The notes under the pieces: model-generated
What the model was told of the DNA's origin: nothing
Database searches by the model: none
What the model saw: only the letters and a program-made list of their open reading frames with translations
Program-made: the position numbers and the translations under genes
Assembly (NCBI RefSeq): GCF_030519655.1
Contig: NZ_JAUMIT010000001.1
Coordinates: 1-64,000 of the forward strand
Length of the DNA: 64,000 nucleotides
Origin: Wenyingzhuangia gilva
Lineage (GTDB): Bacteria; Bacteroidota; Bacteroidia; Flavobacteriales; Flavobacteriaceae
Direction of reading: 5' to 3'
Part shown: piece by piece, positions 51,624 to 61,513 of the stretch
How positions within the stretch are numbered: position 1 is the stretch's first letter
Layout: each line of letters opens with the position of its first letter

Positions 51624-54353
51624 ATGAAAATAAAACTAAGCCACATCCCTTTACTTTTCGGAGTCTTTTTCACCTTTAATTCTTTTGGTCAAGAAACAGT
51701 TTCTAAAACTCCTTGGACAGAAAAAACCAACATTAATAAACCATGGACGCGTTGGTGGTGGATGGGTAGTGCCGTTGATGAAGATAATTTGAAACAAAAT
51801 TTAATTGATTTACATAATGTAGGTATTGGCGGAGTAGAAATAGCCCCTATATATGGGGTAAAAGGAGAGGAAGATAATTTTATTGATTACTTATCTCCTA
51901 AATGGATAAAAATGCTAGACTATACCATTAAAATTGCTGATAGTTTAGACATGCAAGTAGATTTAACGTTAGGAACCGGTTGGCCTTATGGAGGACCACA
52001 AGTAACACCTCAATATGCAGCTACTAAATTGGTCACTGAAAAGTATGAAGTTAAAAAAGGAACTGTTTTTAATCAAGATGTTATAGTCACAAACGAAAGA
52101 GACAGAAAGAACGCTACCCTGCAATACGTTTTAGCATATGGCGAAAAGGGCGACTTTATAGATTTAACTTGTGAACTCAAAAACAACTCTTTAAAATGGA
52201 AAGCTAAAAAAGACAATTATACTATTTATGCCATTTTTGAAGGAAAAACAGGACAAAAAGTAAAAAGAGCTGCTCCGGGTGGTAGTGGATTTACACTTGA
52301 CCATTATTCAGTTGATGCTTTAAAAACATATGTAAAACCTTTTGATGATGCCTTGGTTGGGTTTGATGGAAAAATAAGATCTATTTTTAACGATAGTTAC
52401 GAAGTATACGGAACTAATTACACTGCAAAATTCTTTGAAGCTTTTGAAAAGTTTAGAGGTTACGATTTAAAACCACACATTCCTTTGTTGTTGGATCAAA
52501 ATGATACCGAAGAAGGAAACAGAATTAAAAGCGATTATAGAGAAACCATTTCTGATTTGTTAAAAAACTTTGACAATCATTGGACTGCATGGGGAAATAA
52601 CAAAGGTTTTAAATCTAAATTACAAGCCCATGGTTCTCCGGGTAATTTAATCGACTTGTACGCTTCTGCTGATATTCCAGAATGTGAAACTTTTGGTTCT
52701 ATGCCTTATGACATTCCGGGTTTACGTAGAGAAAAAGAGGATATCAGAGATGGAGATGCGGATCCTGTAATGCTTAAATTTTCATCTTCGGCAGGACACA
52801 TTTCAGGAAAACCTTTAACCTCATCAGAAACCTTTACTTGGCTAAGAGATCATTTTAAAACTGCTGTTTCTCAATGTAAACCAGAAGTAGAAGATTTACT
52901 TTTAAACGGAATTAACCATGTATTTTTACACGGAACTACTTATTCTCCAAAGCGAGCTGCTTGGCCAGGTTGGAAATTTTATGCCTCGGTAAACTTTAAC
53001 CCTAATCTGACTATTGGTGAAGAAGAAGCTCAATTATTTTCTTATATCGCTAATTGTCAATCTTTATTACAATCGGGAACTCCAGACAACGAAAATTTAC
53101 TATACTGGCCTATTTATGATACTTGGGGTAAAAACTTAGACGGAACTTTATTTTTTGAGTTTAAAATTCACTCTTTAAAAAAATGGTTACACGGAACTTC
53201 TTTTTATGATACTACTAGAAAATTGATGGACAAAGGTTATGGAATGGATTTTATTTCTGACAACTTCATCAAACAAGCAACTTTTAAAAATGGAATGATT
53301 CATTTACCTGGAGGAAGCTACAAAACTTTAATTATTCCAGCTTGTACCAACATGCCATTAGCTACATTAGAAAAATTAATAAATCTGAAAAAACAAGGAG
53401 CTAAAATTATTTTTGAAGGTTTACCAAGTTCTGTTCCTGGATTTAATGACTATCAAAAAGAAAACAAAAAACTACAAAAATTACTAGTCAAAAATAAATC
53501 TATCATCTACCCTACCAATGATGTTTTTGCTGATTTAACACAGGCAAATGTTCAACCTGAAAAACTAGTAGAAACGGGATTGAAATTTATTAGAAGAGAT
53601 GACAACGGAAATAAAATCTACTATTTGGTAAATCACACAGCCAAAGCAGTAGATCAATATATCCCTGTAAATATATACAACAAAGAAGTGATTATTTTCA
53701 ATCCTAACACTTCTGATTACGGGAAAGCACAAACAAAAAAACAAGGAAATATTACATTGGTTAAAGTACAAATAAAACCAGGACAATCTTTATTCTTAAA
53801 ATCTGAAGACACTTCTGATATTAAAAATTGGTCATATTTTAAAGCGACTGACAAAACCTATAAAATTGAAGGTGACTGGGATATTTCATTCTTAAGAGGA
53901 GGGCCAAGTTTACCAAAAACTGAAACCGTTTCTGAATTAACTTCTTGGACAACTTTAAGCAAAGAAGCAGAAGGTTTTTCTGGAACAGCTAGATATCAAA
54001 TCACCATTCAAAATCCTGATGAAAACGTTCAAAACTGGTTACTAAAATTAGGTAATGTTAGAGAAAGTGCTAAAATTTGGGTAAACGGAAAATCCGTTGG
54101 AGCCTTATGGTCTAATCCTTTTGAAATAAATATTGGATCGCTTAAAAAAGGAGAAAACATCATTACTTTAGAAGTGACAAACTTATCTGCAAACAGAATT
54201 AGAGCTAAAGAAATGAGAGGTGAAGAATGGAAAAACTTCTATGAAATTAATATGGTAGACAAAGATTATAACAAATTTGATGCTACCAAATGGAAACCAA
54301 TGCCATCAGGTTTGTTAGGCCCTATCACTTTAACTCCATTAACAAAAAATTAA
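51624..54353 (+). CDS. GH106 alpha-L-rhamnosidase
   Basis: A 909-residue secreted enzyme with a signal peptide (near SFGQ). The opening PWTRWWWMGSAVDEDNLKQ and GGVEIAPIYGVKGEE, then LTLGTGWPYGGP, mark GH106. A mid region has AHGSPGNLIDLYASADIPE, GHISGKPLTSSETFTW and NHVFLHGTTYSP, and a C-terminal jelly-roll (about 780-880: WLLKLGNVRESAKIWVNGKSVGALW) closes it. Known members remove L-rhamnose from rhamnogalacturonan. With RhaM it marks rhamnose as a target sugar. Start of the GH106-GH105 unit. Confidence 0.95.
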   Translation: MKIKLSHIPLLFGVFFTFNSFGQETVSKTPWTEKTNINKPWTRWWWMGSAVDEDNLKQNLIDLHNVGIGGVEIAPIYGVKGEEDNFIDYLSPKWIKMLDYTIKIADSLDMQVDLTLGTGWPYGGPQVTPQYAATKLVTEKYEVKKGTVFNQDVIVTNERDRKNATLQYVLAYGEKGDFIDLTCELKNNSLKWKAKKDNYTIYAIFEGKTGQKVKRAAPGGSGFTLDHYSVDALKTYVKPFDDALVGFDGKIRSIFNDSYEVYGTNYTAKFFEAFEKFRGYDLKPHIPLLLDQNDTEEGNRIKSDYRETISDLLKNFDNHWTAWGNNKGFKSKLQAHGSPGNLIDLYASADIPECETFGSMPYDIPGLRREKEDIRDGDADPVMLKFSSSAGHISGKPLTSSETFTWLRDHFKTAVSQCKPEVEDLLLNGINHVFLHGTTYSPKRAAWPGWKFYASVNFNPNLTIGEEEAQLFSYIANCQSLLQSGTPDNENLLYWPIYDTWGKNLDGTLFFEFKIHSLKKWLHGTSFYDTTRKLMDKGYGMDFISDNFIKQATFKNGMIHLPGGSYKTLIIPACTNMPLATLEKLINLKKQGAKIIFEGLPSSVPGFNDYQKENKKLQKLLVKNKSIIYPTNDVFADLTQANVQPEKLVETGLKFIRRDDNGNKIYYLVNHTAKAVDQYIPVNIYNKEVIIFNPNTSDYGKAQTKKQGNITLVKVQIKPGQSLFLKSEDTSDIKNWSYFKATDKTYKIEGDWDISFLRGGPSLPKTETVSELTSWTTLSKEAEGFSGTARYQITIQNPDENVQNWLLKLGNVRESAKIWVNGKSVGALWSNPFEINIGSLKKGENIITLEVTNLSANRIRAKEMRGEEWKNFYEINMVDKDYNKFDATKWKPMPSGLLGPITLTPLTKN

Positions 54354-54380
54354 ATTACACAAATATTAAAAACATATCAC

Positions 54381-55502
54381 ATGAAAAAACACCTCTTACT
54401 TGTATGTATTTCTGTCCTGAGTCTTCAAACTGCTTTTAGTCAAATTTCTGACAAAAAGAAGGTTTTAGAAAAAATGCAACTTGCCAATGAATACTTTATG
54501 AACAAATGGCAAGATGTAGGAAAAACCATTATTACCAACAAAGAACGCCCAAGTAATATTTGGACTCGTGGCGTTTATTATGAAGGATTAATGGCTTTGT
54601 ATGAAATTTACCCAAAAGAAGAGTATTACAAATATGCATACGACTGGGCTGAATTCCACGACTGGGGATTTAGAAATGGAAATGCCAACAGAAATGCTGA
54701 TGACTATTGTGCTGCACAAACTTATATCGATTTATATAATTTAGAACCTGATCCTAAAAAATTAAAAAACACAAAAGCATGTATAAATATGCTTTTAAAC
54801 ACTCCTCAATTAGATGATTGGTCTTGGATTGATGCCATCCAAATGGGAATGCCTGTATTTGCTAAATTAGGAGTTTTAGAAAACGATGATCGTTATTATG
54901 AAAAAATGTACGATATGTACATGTATACCAGAGACAAACACGGAGATCACGGACTTTACAACCCTAAAGATGGTCTTTGGTGGAGAGATGCTGACTTTGA
55001 TCCTCCATACACAGAACCAAATGGTGAAGATTCTTACTGGAGCCGTGGTAACGGATGGGTAATTGCTGCTTTGGCAAAAGTATTAACCATTATTCCAGAA
55101 AATGCTCCACACAGAGAACAGTACATCATAGATTTAAAATCTATGGCACAAGCCTTAGTTCCAATCCAAAGAAAAGATGGTTTTTGGAACGTAAGTTTAC
55201 ACGATCCTAAACATTATGGAGGAAAAGAATTATCTGGAACAGCGTTATTTGTTTACGGTATGGCTTACGGTGTAAATAACGGAATTTTAGATAAAGAAAC
55301 TTATTTACCAGTAATTGAAAAAGCTTGGAATGCCATGATTGAAGACGGACTACATAAAAACGGATTTTTAGGATATTTACAATCAACAGGTAAAGAACCT
55401 AAAGATGGACAACCTTTATCTTATGACAAGATTCCTGATTTTGAAGATTACGGCTTAGGATGTTTTCTTTTAGCAGGAGCTGAAGTTTACAGAATTAAAT
55501 AA
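54381..55502 (+). CDS. GH105 unsaturated rhamnogalacturonyl hydrolase
   Basis: A 373-residue enzyme with a signal peptide (near AFSQ). The (alpha/alpha)6 fold has TRGVYYEGLMALYEIYP, NADDYCAAQTYIDLYN (likely catalytic Asp), WSWIDAIQMGMPVFAKLG (a second Asp) and YWSRGNGWVIAALAKVL. GH105 enzymes cleave the unsaturated uronic acid that polysaccharide lyases leave on their products, so an upstream lyase is implied though none is intact here. It follows GH106 by 27 bases. Confidence 0.95.
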   Translation: MKKHLLLVCISVLSLQTAFSQISDKKKVLEKMQLANEYFMNKWQDVGKTIITNKERPSNIWTRGVYYEGLMALYEIYPKEEYYKYAYDWAEFHDWGFRNGNANRNADDYCAAQTYIDLYNLEPDPKKLKNTKACINMLLNTPQLDDWSWIDAIQMGMPVFAKLGVLENDDRYYEKMYDMYMYTRDKHGDHGLYNPKDGLWWRDADFDPPYTEPNGEDSYWSRGNGWVIAALAKVLTIIPENAPHREQYIIDLKSMAQALVPIQRKDGFWNVSLHDPKHYGGKELSGTALFVYGMAYGVNNGILDKETYLPVIEKAWNAMIEDGLHKNGFLGYLQSTGKEPKDGQPLSYDKIPDFEDYGLGCFLLAGAEVYRIK

Positions 55503-55520
55503 TGACATCACTCATATAAA

Positions 55521-55557
55521 AACTACTATCGATACGTTTTCGGTAGTAGTTTTTTTT
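55521..55557 (+). terminator. Terminator after GH105
   Basis: ACTACTATCG pairs with CGGTAGTAGT (one G-T pair) followed by eight Ts. It ends the GH106-GH105 unit, though readthrough to GH28 is possible. Confidence 0.78.
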
Positions 55558-55582
55558 ATACATCCCAATGAACAAATTCACT

Positions 55583-56950
55583 ATGAAAAAAGTTATTTTT
55601 CTTTTAACAACCTTTTTAACTTTACTATACGCATGCAATCACAAAAAAACAGCCATAACTTTGGATGAAATTAAAGTGGACGCTCCTTTTGAAATGCCTA
55701 TCATTCAAATCCCTAATTTCAGTAGTTGTGAAACTTTTTCTATTGTAGATTTTGGAGCAGTTAAAGGTGATAAAGAAAAAAATGCTTTGGCTATTGACAA
55801 TGCTATTGAGGAAGCTAATAAAGCTGGAGGAGGAATTGTTGTGATTCCCGAAGGAGAATGGATTACCAAAAAATTACATTTTAAAAGCAATGTAAATTTA
55901 CATCTAAATAAAGGAGCAACTTTACTTTTTTCAGAAAAACCTGAGGATTACTTACCAGCAGTTCATACTACTTGGGAAGGAATGGAATGCTACAATTATT
56001 CTCCTTTAATTTATGCTTACGAATGTGAGAACATCGCCATTACTGGTGAAGGGAAACTTAAAGCCAAAATGGATGTTTGGACAAAATGGTTTGCAAGGCC
56101 TGCTCCACATATGAATAGTTTAAAACGCTTATACAACCTATGTGCTAAAAACACTTTGGTTGAAGAAAGACAAATGGTAAATGACACTGCACATTTACGT
56201 CCTCAATTCATACAATTCAACAGGTCAAAAAACATATTATTAGAAGGAATTAGTATTGAAAATAGTCCGTTTTGGACGATTCATCCTTATTTATCAAAAG
56301 ATGTGGTGATTAGAAATATTAAGGTTTATGCTCATGGACACAACAATGATGGTGTAGATCCTGAAATGTCTCAAAATATGTTGATTGAAAATTGTGTTTT
56401 TGATCAAGGTGATGATGCCATTGCAGTAAAATCTGGTCGTAACCAAGATGCTTGGCGTTTAAACACACCTACCAAAAACTTAGTGCTTAGAAATTTATTG
56501 GTAAAAAACGGACATCAATTATTGGCTATTGGTAGTGAACTTTCTGGTGGAATTGAAAATGTTTTTATGGACAATTGCGAAGTTGTTGATGGTGCAAAGT
56601 TAGGTCACTTGGTGTTTATTAAAACCAATGAACGTAGAGGTGGTTATGTTAAAAACATTCATGTTACCAATATTAAATGCGGTAAAATTGACCTTGGTGT
56701 TTTAGGAATTGAAACAGATGTATTGTATCAATGGAGAGATTTGGTACCAACTTACGAAAGAAGATTAACACCTATTAGTGATATATATCTTGAAAATTTT
56801 GAAACAAAGGATGTAAAGTTTGTGACCAATATTCAAGGACAAAAAGAAGAGCCTATTAAAAATATCAACTTAAAGAATATCAAATGTGAGGTGATTGAAG
56901 GCGAAAAACATATTCAAGAGAATCTTATTGGTTTTCATGAAATAAAATAA
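55583..56950 (+). CDS. GH28 polygalacturonase-family enzyme
   Basis: A lipoprotein of 455 residues from the ATG at 55583 (MKKVIFLLT); lipobox near LLYAC. The right-handed beta-helix fold has DFGAVKGDKEKNALAIDNAIEEA, the catalytic region NNDGVDPE (about 253) and DQGDDAIAVKSGRN (about 275), then NGHQLLAIGSELSGG and FIKTNERRG, matching GH28 motif order. GH28 comprises endo/exo-polygalacturonases and rhamnogalacturonan hydrolases; which one is not settled by the sequence. Confidence 0.93.
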   Translation: MKKVIFLLTTFLTLLYACNHKKTAITLDEIKVDAPFEMPIIQIPNFSSCETFSIVDFGAVKGDKEKNALAIDNAIEEANKAGGGIVVIPEGEWITKKLHFKSNVNLHLNKGATLLFSEKPEDYLPAVHTTWEGMECYNYSPLIYAYECENIAITGEGKLKAKMDVWTKWFARPAPHMNSLKRLYNLCAKNTLVEERQMVNDTAHLRPQFIQFNRSKNILLEGISIENSPFWTIHPYLSKDVVIRNIKVYAHGHNNDGVDPEMSQNMLIENCVFDQGDDAIAVKSGRNQDAWRLNTPTKNLVLRNLLVKNGHQLLAIGSELSGGIENVFMDNCEVVDGAKLGHLVFIKTNERRGGYVKNIHVTNIKCGKIDLGVLGIETDVLYQWRDLVPTYERRLTPISDIYLENFETKDVKFVTNIQGQKEEPIKNINLKNIKCEVIEGEKHIQENLIGFHEIK

Positions 56951-57068
56951 ATATGGATAACAAATATCAACCAATATATGTTAATTATATTTATCGTTCA
57001 AAATTAACACAAACACAAAATCATACTAATAGCAAAAAATCAATTACTATTTGTAATACCAGAATATT

Positions 57069-58889
57069 ATGAAAAAAACAATCCAAAATCTTAACAAAGT
57101 ACTGCTTTTTAGTTTAGCCCTCTTTGCAGGAATATCGACAAACACATTTTCGCAAGAAAATCAAATTCCTTTATGGGACAAAGTTCCCAACTCTAAAAAG
57201 AACAAAGACTATAAGGAAGAACCTAGATTAGATAAAAATGGAAACAGAACAGGGATTAGAAAGGTAACAGATCCAACCATTACTCCTTATATAGTTGATA
57301 ATGGTTCTGATGAAAACACAGCTGTGATTATTTGTCCTGGTGGTGGATATTCTGTTTTATCTTTTGATAAAGAAGGGATTGAAATTGCTAAATACTTTAA
57401 CTCTATTGGTATTTCAGCTTTTGTATTAAAATATAGGTTGCCAACAGATATTATTATGAAGGACAAAACCATTGGTCCCTTACAAGATGCACAAGAAGCT
57501 ATTAGAACAGTAAGAAGAAATGCAAAAGAATGGAACATCAATCCAAATAAAATTGGAGTGATTGGGTTTTCTGCGGGAGGACACTTGGCTTCTACCCTTT
57601 CTACACATTATAATGATGAAGTTTACAAATCAGATAAAACAAGTGCAAGACCAGATTTTTCTATCTTAATCTATCCTGTGATTTCAATGGAAGATGGTAT
57701 TACACACAACGGATCTAAGGTTAATTTAATAGGGAAAGAAGCCACTGCTGACTTGATTCAAAAATACTCAAACGAAAAACAAATTGATGCCAACACACCT
57801 CCTACTTTTTTAATTCACGCTACAGATGACCATGCAGTACCTGTAGAAAATAGCATCAACTATTATTTAAAATTAAAAGAGAACAAAGTTCGTGCAGAAA
57901 TGCATATTTATGAAAATGGAGGTCACGGATTTGGATTAGGAAGGGTAGGAACCAGTCTTGATTGGTCTAAATCACTAACAACTTGGTTAAAGGTAAACCA
58001 TTTTACACCAGAAAAACCTGTCTATATGTTTTCTTATTTTAAAGGAAATGGGGAAGATGGTTTACATTTTGCTTATAGCAACGATGGATATACTTTTAAA
58101 ACCTTAAAAAATGATACTTCTTTTTTAACGCCTGAAGTTGGAAAAGACAAGTTGATGAGAGATCCTTGTATTATTAAAGGAGGTGATGGTTTATACCACA
58201 TGGTATGGACAGTTAGCTGGACAGACAAAGGAATTGGATATGCCAACTCTAAAGATTTAACTCATTGGTCAGAACAACAATTTATTCCGGTAATGGAGCA
58301 TGAAAAAGACACACGAAACACTTGGGCTCCAGAAATTACTTATGATGATACTACCAAAGAATATATGATTTATTGGGCATCTACCATTATAGGTACTTTT
58401 CCAGAAACACAAACTACTGAAGATGCAGGATATAATCATAGAATATATTACACGACTACCAAAGATTTTAAAGAATTTAGCAAAACTAAATTATTATATG
58501 ATCCTGGGTTTAATGTGATTGATGCTAGCATTCAAAAGCAAGGAGATCAATTTGTAATGTTTTTAAAAGATGAAACCAAAAAGCCAGTACAAAAAAATAT
58601 TAAAGTTGCTTTTAGCGACAAATTAACAGGACCTTACTCTGAAGCAAGTGAACCTATTACAGGGAAATATTGGGCAGAAGGACCAACAGCGATCAACATA
58701 AATGGAAGTTGGATTGTTTATTTTGATAAATACACCGATCATAAATACGGGGCAATTACTTCTAAAAACTTAAAAGATTGGGAAGATATTTCTGATCAAA
58801 TTACTTTTCCAAAAGGAACAAGACACGGAACTATTTTTAAAATTTCTCAAAAAGAATTTAAAAAATTATTAGATAAAATAAAGGGATAA
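57069..58889 (+). CDS. Two-domain enzyme: alpha/beta-hydrolase esterase fused to GH43-like domain
   Basis: A 606-residue secreted protein (signal peptide near TFSQ). Residues about 35-310 are an alpha/beta-hydrolase: VIICPGGGYSVLSFDKEG (oxyanion loop), GFSAGGHLAST (nucleophile Ser), HATDDHAVP (Asp) and GGHGFG (His). Residues about 315-606 form a beta-propeller: LMRDPCIIKGGDGLYHMVW, NTWAPEITYDD, NVIDASIQKQGDQF and YWAEGPTAI, in GH43 order. One protein would remove an acyl group and an adjacent sugar. It follows GH28 by 118 bases and ends before a terminator. Confidence 0.87.
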   Translation: MKKTIQNLNKVLLFSLALFAGISTNTFSQENQIPLWDKVPNSKKNKDYKEEPRLDKNGNRTGIRKVTDPTITPYIVDNGSDENTAVIICPGGGYSVLSFDKEGIEIAKYFNSIGISAFVLKYRLPTDIIMKDKTIGPLQDAQEAIRTVRRNAKEWNINPNKIGVIGFSAGGHLASTLSTHYNDEVYKSDKTSARPDFSILIYPVISMEDGITHNGSKVNLIGKEATADLIQKYSNEKQIDANTPPTFLIHATDDHAVPVENSINYYLKLKENKVRAEMHIYENGGHGFGLGRVGTSLDWSKSLTTWLKVNHFTPEKPVYMFSYFKGNGEDGLHFAYSNDGYTFKTLKNDTSFLTPEVGKDKLMRDPCIIKGGDGLYHMVWTVSWTDKGIGYANSKDLTHWSEQQFIPVMEHEKDTRNTWAPEITYDDTTKEYMIYWASTIIGTFPETQTTEDAGYNHRIYYTTTKDFKEFSKTKLLYDPGFNVIDASIQKQGDQFVMFLKDETKKPVQKNIKVAFSDKLTGPYSEASEPITGKYWAEGPTAININGSWIVYFDKYTDHKYGAITSKNLKDWEDISDQITFPKGTRHGTIFKISQKEFKKLLDKIKG

Positions 58890-58908
58890 GTTATTTTGCA
58901 TAATCTTC

Positions 58909-58946
58909 AAAAAACCTTCAACATTTGTTGAAGGTTTTTTGTTTTT
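58909..58946 (+). terminator. Terminator at the right end of the PUL
   Basis: AAAAAACCTTCAAC and GTTGAAGGTTTTTT pair perfectly around a four-base loop, then GTTTTT. It marks the end of the PUL before proB. Confidence 0.9.
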
Positions 58947-59078
58947 ATCATTTTTATTCAAACAATTTATTTATTAAATGAGCACCAATGCACATGGATA
59001 GCGCTTGTACATTCTTTAAAAAATAACGACTTTTGCAATACCATATTTGTTTTTTCATTATTAGAAGCAATAATCACC

Positions 59079-60158
59079 ATGAATGTTATATCTAAGAAGA
59101 TTTTAATTAAAATAGGTTCCAATGTTCTTACGCTTTCATCAGGTGCTCCTAATAAAGAACGTATTGAACATATTGTGGAGCAAGTTGCTGCTTTAAAAAA
59201 GCAAGGACATCAAGTAATTTTAGTATCCTCTGGAGCTGTTGCTGCAGGTAGACCTCAAGTGATTTTACCAAATTCTTTGGATGCAGTGAGTAAAAGACAA
59301 GTATTGGCCTCTGTGGGACAAATTGCTTTGATGAATCTATACAATAGCTTTTTTAACAACCATCAGTTGGTATGCTCTCAGGTATTAATTACCAAAGAAT
59401 CTTTTAGTACCAGAGAACATTATTTAAATATGACCAATTGTATTGAAGCATTGTTAAAATGTAACATTACTCCTATTATTAACGAAAATGATGTGGTTTC
59501 TGTTACAGAATTAATGTTTACAGATAATGATGAATTGTCTGGTTTGGTAGCAAGTATGGTACAGGCGGATGAATTACTGATTTTGAGTAATGTTGATGGA
59601 ATTTTTACAGACCATCCTACAAAACCTAATGCTAAACTAATTAGAGATTTTGACAATGAAGAAATCGACTTAGAAAGTGCTATTAGCGAAGAAAAATCAG
59701 AATTTGGACGTGGGGGAATGTTAACCAAAGCCAATACCGCTATTAAAATTGCTGCTTTGGGTGTAAATGTATCTATAGGAAATGGTACTGTCCCCAATAT
59801 TACTGCCCAGCTCTTAAATAGAGAAACTGGAACGTTTTTTAAAGCTCGTCACGATAAAAACAAATCGGCAGTAAAAAAATGGATCACCAATTCTGGTACT
59901 TTTTCTAAAGGAAAAGTAACCATTAACAAAGGAGCTCACGAAGCCCTTTTAAGCAATCAAGCCAATAGCTTATTGCCTGTTGGAATTGAAAAAATTGAAG
60001 GTGATTTTAAAAAAGGTGACATCATTACCATTATTAATAGCGACGGTAATGAAGTAGGTTATGGAAAGGCATCTTATGGTGCAGAGAAAGCCCATGTGTT
60101 TCAAAAAAAACACAACCAACCTGCGTTAGTGCACTATAATTACTTAACAATAAAGTAA
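59079..60158 (+). CDS. proB: Glutamate 5-kinase
   Basis: A 359-residue enzyme for the first step of proline synthesis. The amino-acid-kinase domain (about 6-255) has KILIKIGSNVLTL, VILVSSGAVAAGR and PIINENDVVS, then FTDNDELSGLVASMVQADELLILSNVDGIF and GRGGMLTKANTAIKIA; a C-terminal PUA domain (about 270-359) follows, as in E. coli. It precedes proA by two bases, forming a proBA operon. Confidence 0.95.
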   Translation: MNVISKKILIKIGSNVLTLSSGAPNKERIEHIVEQVAALKKQGHQVILVSSGAVAAGRPQVILPNSLDAVSKRQVLASVGQIALMNLYNSFFNNHQLVCSQVLITKESFSTREHYLNMTNCIEALLKCNITPIINENDVVSVTELMFTDNDELSGLVASMVQADELLILSNVDGIFTDHPTKPNAKLIRDFDNEEIDLESAISEEKSEFGRGGMLTKANTAIKIAALGVNVSIGNGTVPNITAQLLNRETGTFFKARHDKNKSAVKKWITNSGTFSKGKVTINKGAHEALLSNQANSLLPVGIEKIEGDFKKGDIITIINSDGNEVGYGKASYGAEKAHVFQKKHNQPALVHYNYLTIK

Positions 60159-60160
60159 GA

Positions 60161-61411
60161 ATGGAATTTAAATTAGAACAAACATTTCAAAATGCTAGAA
60201 ACGCAAGTAGAGCATTAATTGAAATATCATCAGAAGAAATTAACAACATATTGGTAGAAATTGCAGACAAGGCAATTGCTAACACGGATGTTATTTTAAA
60301 AGCAAATCAAAAAGATTTAGATCGTATGGATAAGAACGATCCAAAATATGATCGTTTATTATTAGATGCAGATAGGATTACAGGAATTGCAGGAGATATT
60401 AAAAATGTTGCTCGTTTAGAAAGCCCTATCGGTAAAATCATTGAAAATAAAGTTTTAGATAACGGTTTAGATATTTCTAGAATAAAAGTGCCTATTGGTG
60501 TCATTGGAGTAATTTATGAAGCTAGACCAAATGTATCTTTTGATGTATTTGCTATTTGTTTTAAAACTCAAAATGCATGTATTTTAAAAGGTGGTAGTGA
60601 TGCTGAATTTTCTAACATTGCCATTGTAAACATTATTAAAGAAGTCTTAAAAAGTCATAATATCAATACAGATGTTGTAACTCTTTTACCAGCTGATAGA
60701 AGTGCTACTACTGAAATGTTAAATGCAGTAAAGTATGTAGATGTTATTATTCCAAGAGGTAGTCAAGGTTTAATTAACTATGTACGTGAAAACGCAAAAG
60801 TTCCTGTGATTGAAACTGGAGCTGGTATTGTACATATTTATTTTGATAAAGATGGAGATGTAAAAAAAGGAACAGCTATTATAGCCAATTCTAAAACAAG
60901 AAGAGTTAGTGTTTGTAATGCTTTAGACTGTTTGCTAATTCATGAATCTCAATTAAGCAATTTAAATAAATTGTCTACAGAGTTAGCTAGTAAAGGAACC
61001 CTTGTATATGCTGATGAAAAATCTTACAAACATTTAACAGACTACCCAAAAGATTTATTAAACAAAGCTGAAGAGACTCACTTTGGTACTGAATTCTTAG
61101 CTAACACCATGTCTATTAAAACAGTAGCTAATATAGATGAAGCCTTAAATCATATTGCTAAATATAGCTCTAAACATAGTGAATCTATTATTTCTGAAAA
61201 TGCTGAAACCATAGCAAAATACTTAAATGTGGTAGATGCTGCTGCTGTATACGCAAACGCATCTACAGCCTTTACTGATGGAGCTCAATTTGGTTTAGGG
61301 GCCGAAATAGGTATTAGTACTCAAAAACTACATGCAAGAGGTCCTATGGGCTTAGACGAGATTACTTCATACAAATGGGTCATCAAAGGGAATGGACAAA
61401 CTAGGTCTTAA
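60161..61411 (+). CDS. proA: Gamma-glutamyl phosphate reductase
   Basis: A 416-residue aldehyde-dehydrogenase-superfamily enzyme of proline synthesis. It has PIGVIGVIYEARPNVSFDVFA, CILKGGSDAEFSN, VIIPRGSQGLINYV, SKTRRVSVCNALDCLLIHE (with the catalytic Cys) and the closing GLGAEIGISTQKLHARGPMGL. Length is as in other bacteria. It reduces glutamyl phosphate made by ProB to the semialdehyde. Confidence 0.96.
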   Translation: MEFKLEQTFQNARNASRALIEISSEEINNILVEIADKAIANTDVILKANQKDLDRMDKNDPKYDRLLLDADRITGIAGDIKNVARLESPIGKIIENKVLDNGLDISRIKVPIGVIGVIYEARPNVSFDVFAICFKTQNACILKGGSDAEFSNIAIVNIIKEVLKSHNINTDVVTLLPADRSATTEMLNAVKYVDVIIPRGSQGLINYVRENAKVPVIETGAGIVHIYFDKDGDVKKGTAIIANSKTRRVSVCNALDCLLIHESQLSNLNKLSTELASKGTLVYADEKSYKHLTDYPKDLLNKAEETHFGTEFLANTMSIKTVANIDEALNHIAKYSSKHSESIISENAETIAKYLNVVDAAAVYANASTAFTDGAQFGLGAEIGISTQKLHARGPMGLDEITSYKWVIKGNGQTRS

Positions 61412-61449
61412 GCCAGTATAATATATTTTTATACAAGCTTAAAAATCTG

Positions 61450-61457
61450 TATATTTG
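61450..61457 (+). promoter_or_regulatory. -7 box TATATTTG overlapping the proA terminator
   Basis: A TAnnTTTG match whose expected start point (about six bases on) falls within the left arm of the following hairpin. It is a candidate promoter for the first Crp/Fnr-type gene. Confidence 0.4.
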
Positions 61458-61495
61458 AATAGTTACCTTCTTAGAAGGTAACTATTCTTTTTTTT
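61457..61495 (+). terminator. Terminator after proBA
   Basis: GAATAGTTACCTTC and GAAGGTAACTATTC pair perfectly around TTA, followed by a run of Ts. It lies between proA and the first Crp/Fnr-type gene. Confidence 0.9.
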
Positions 61496-61513
61496 ATTAA
61501 AACTGAACTTAAA

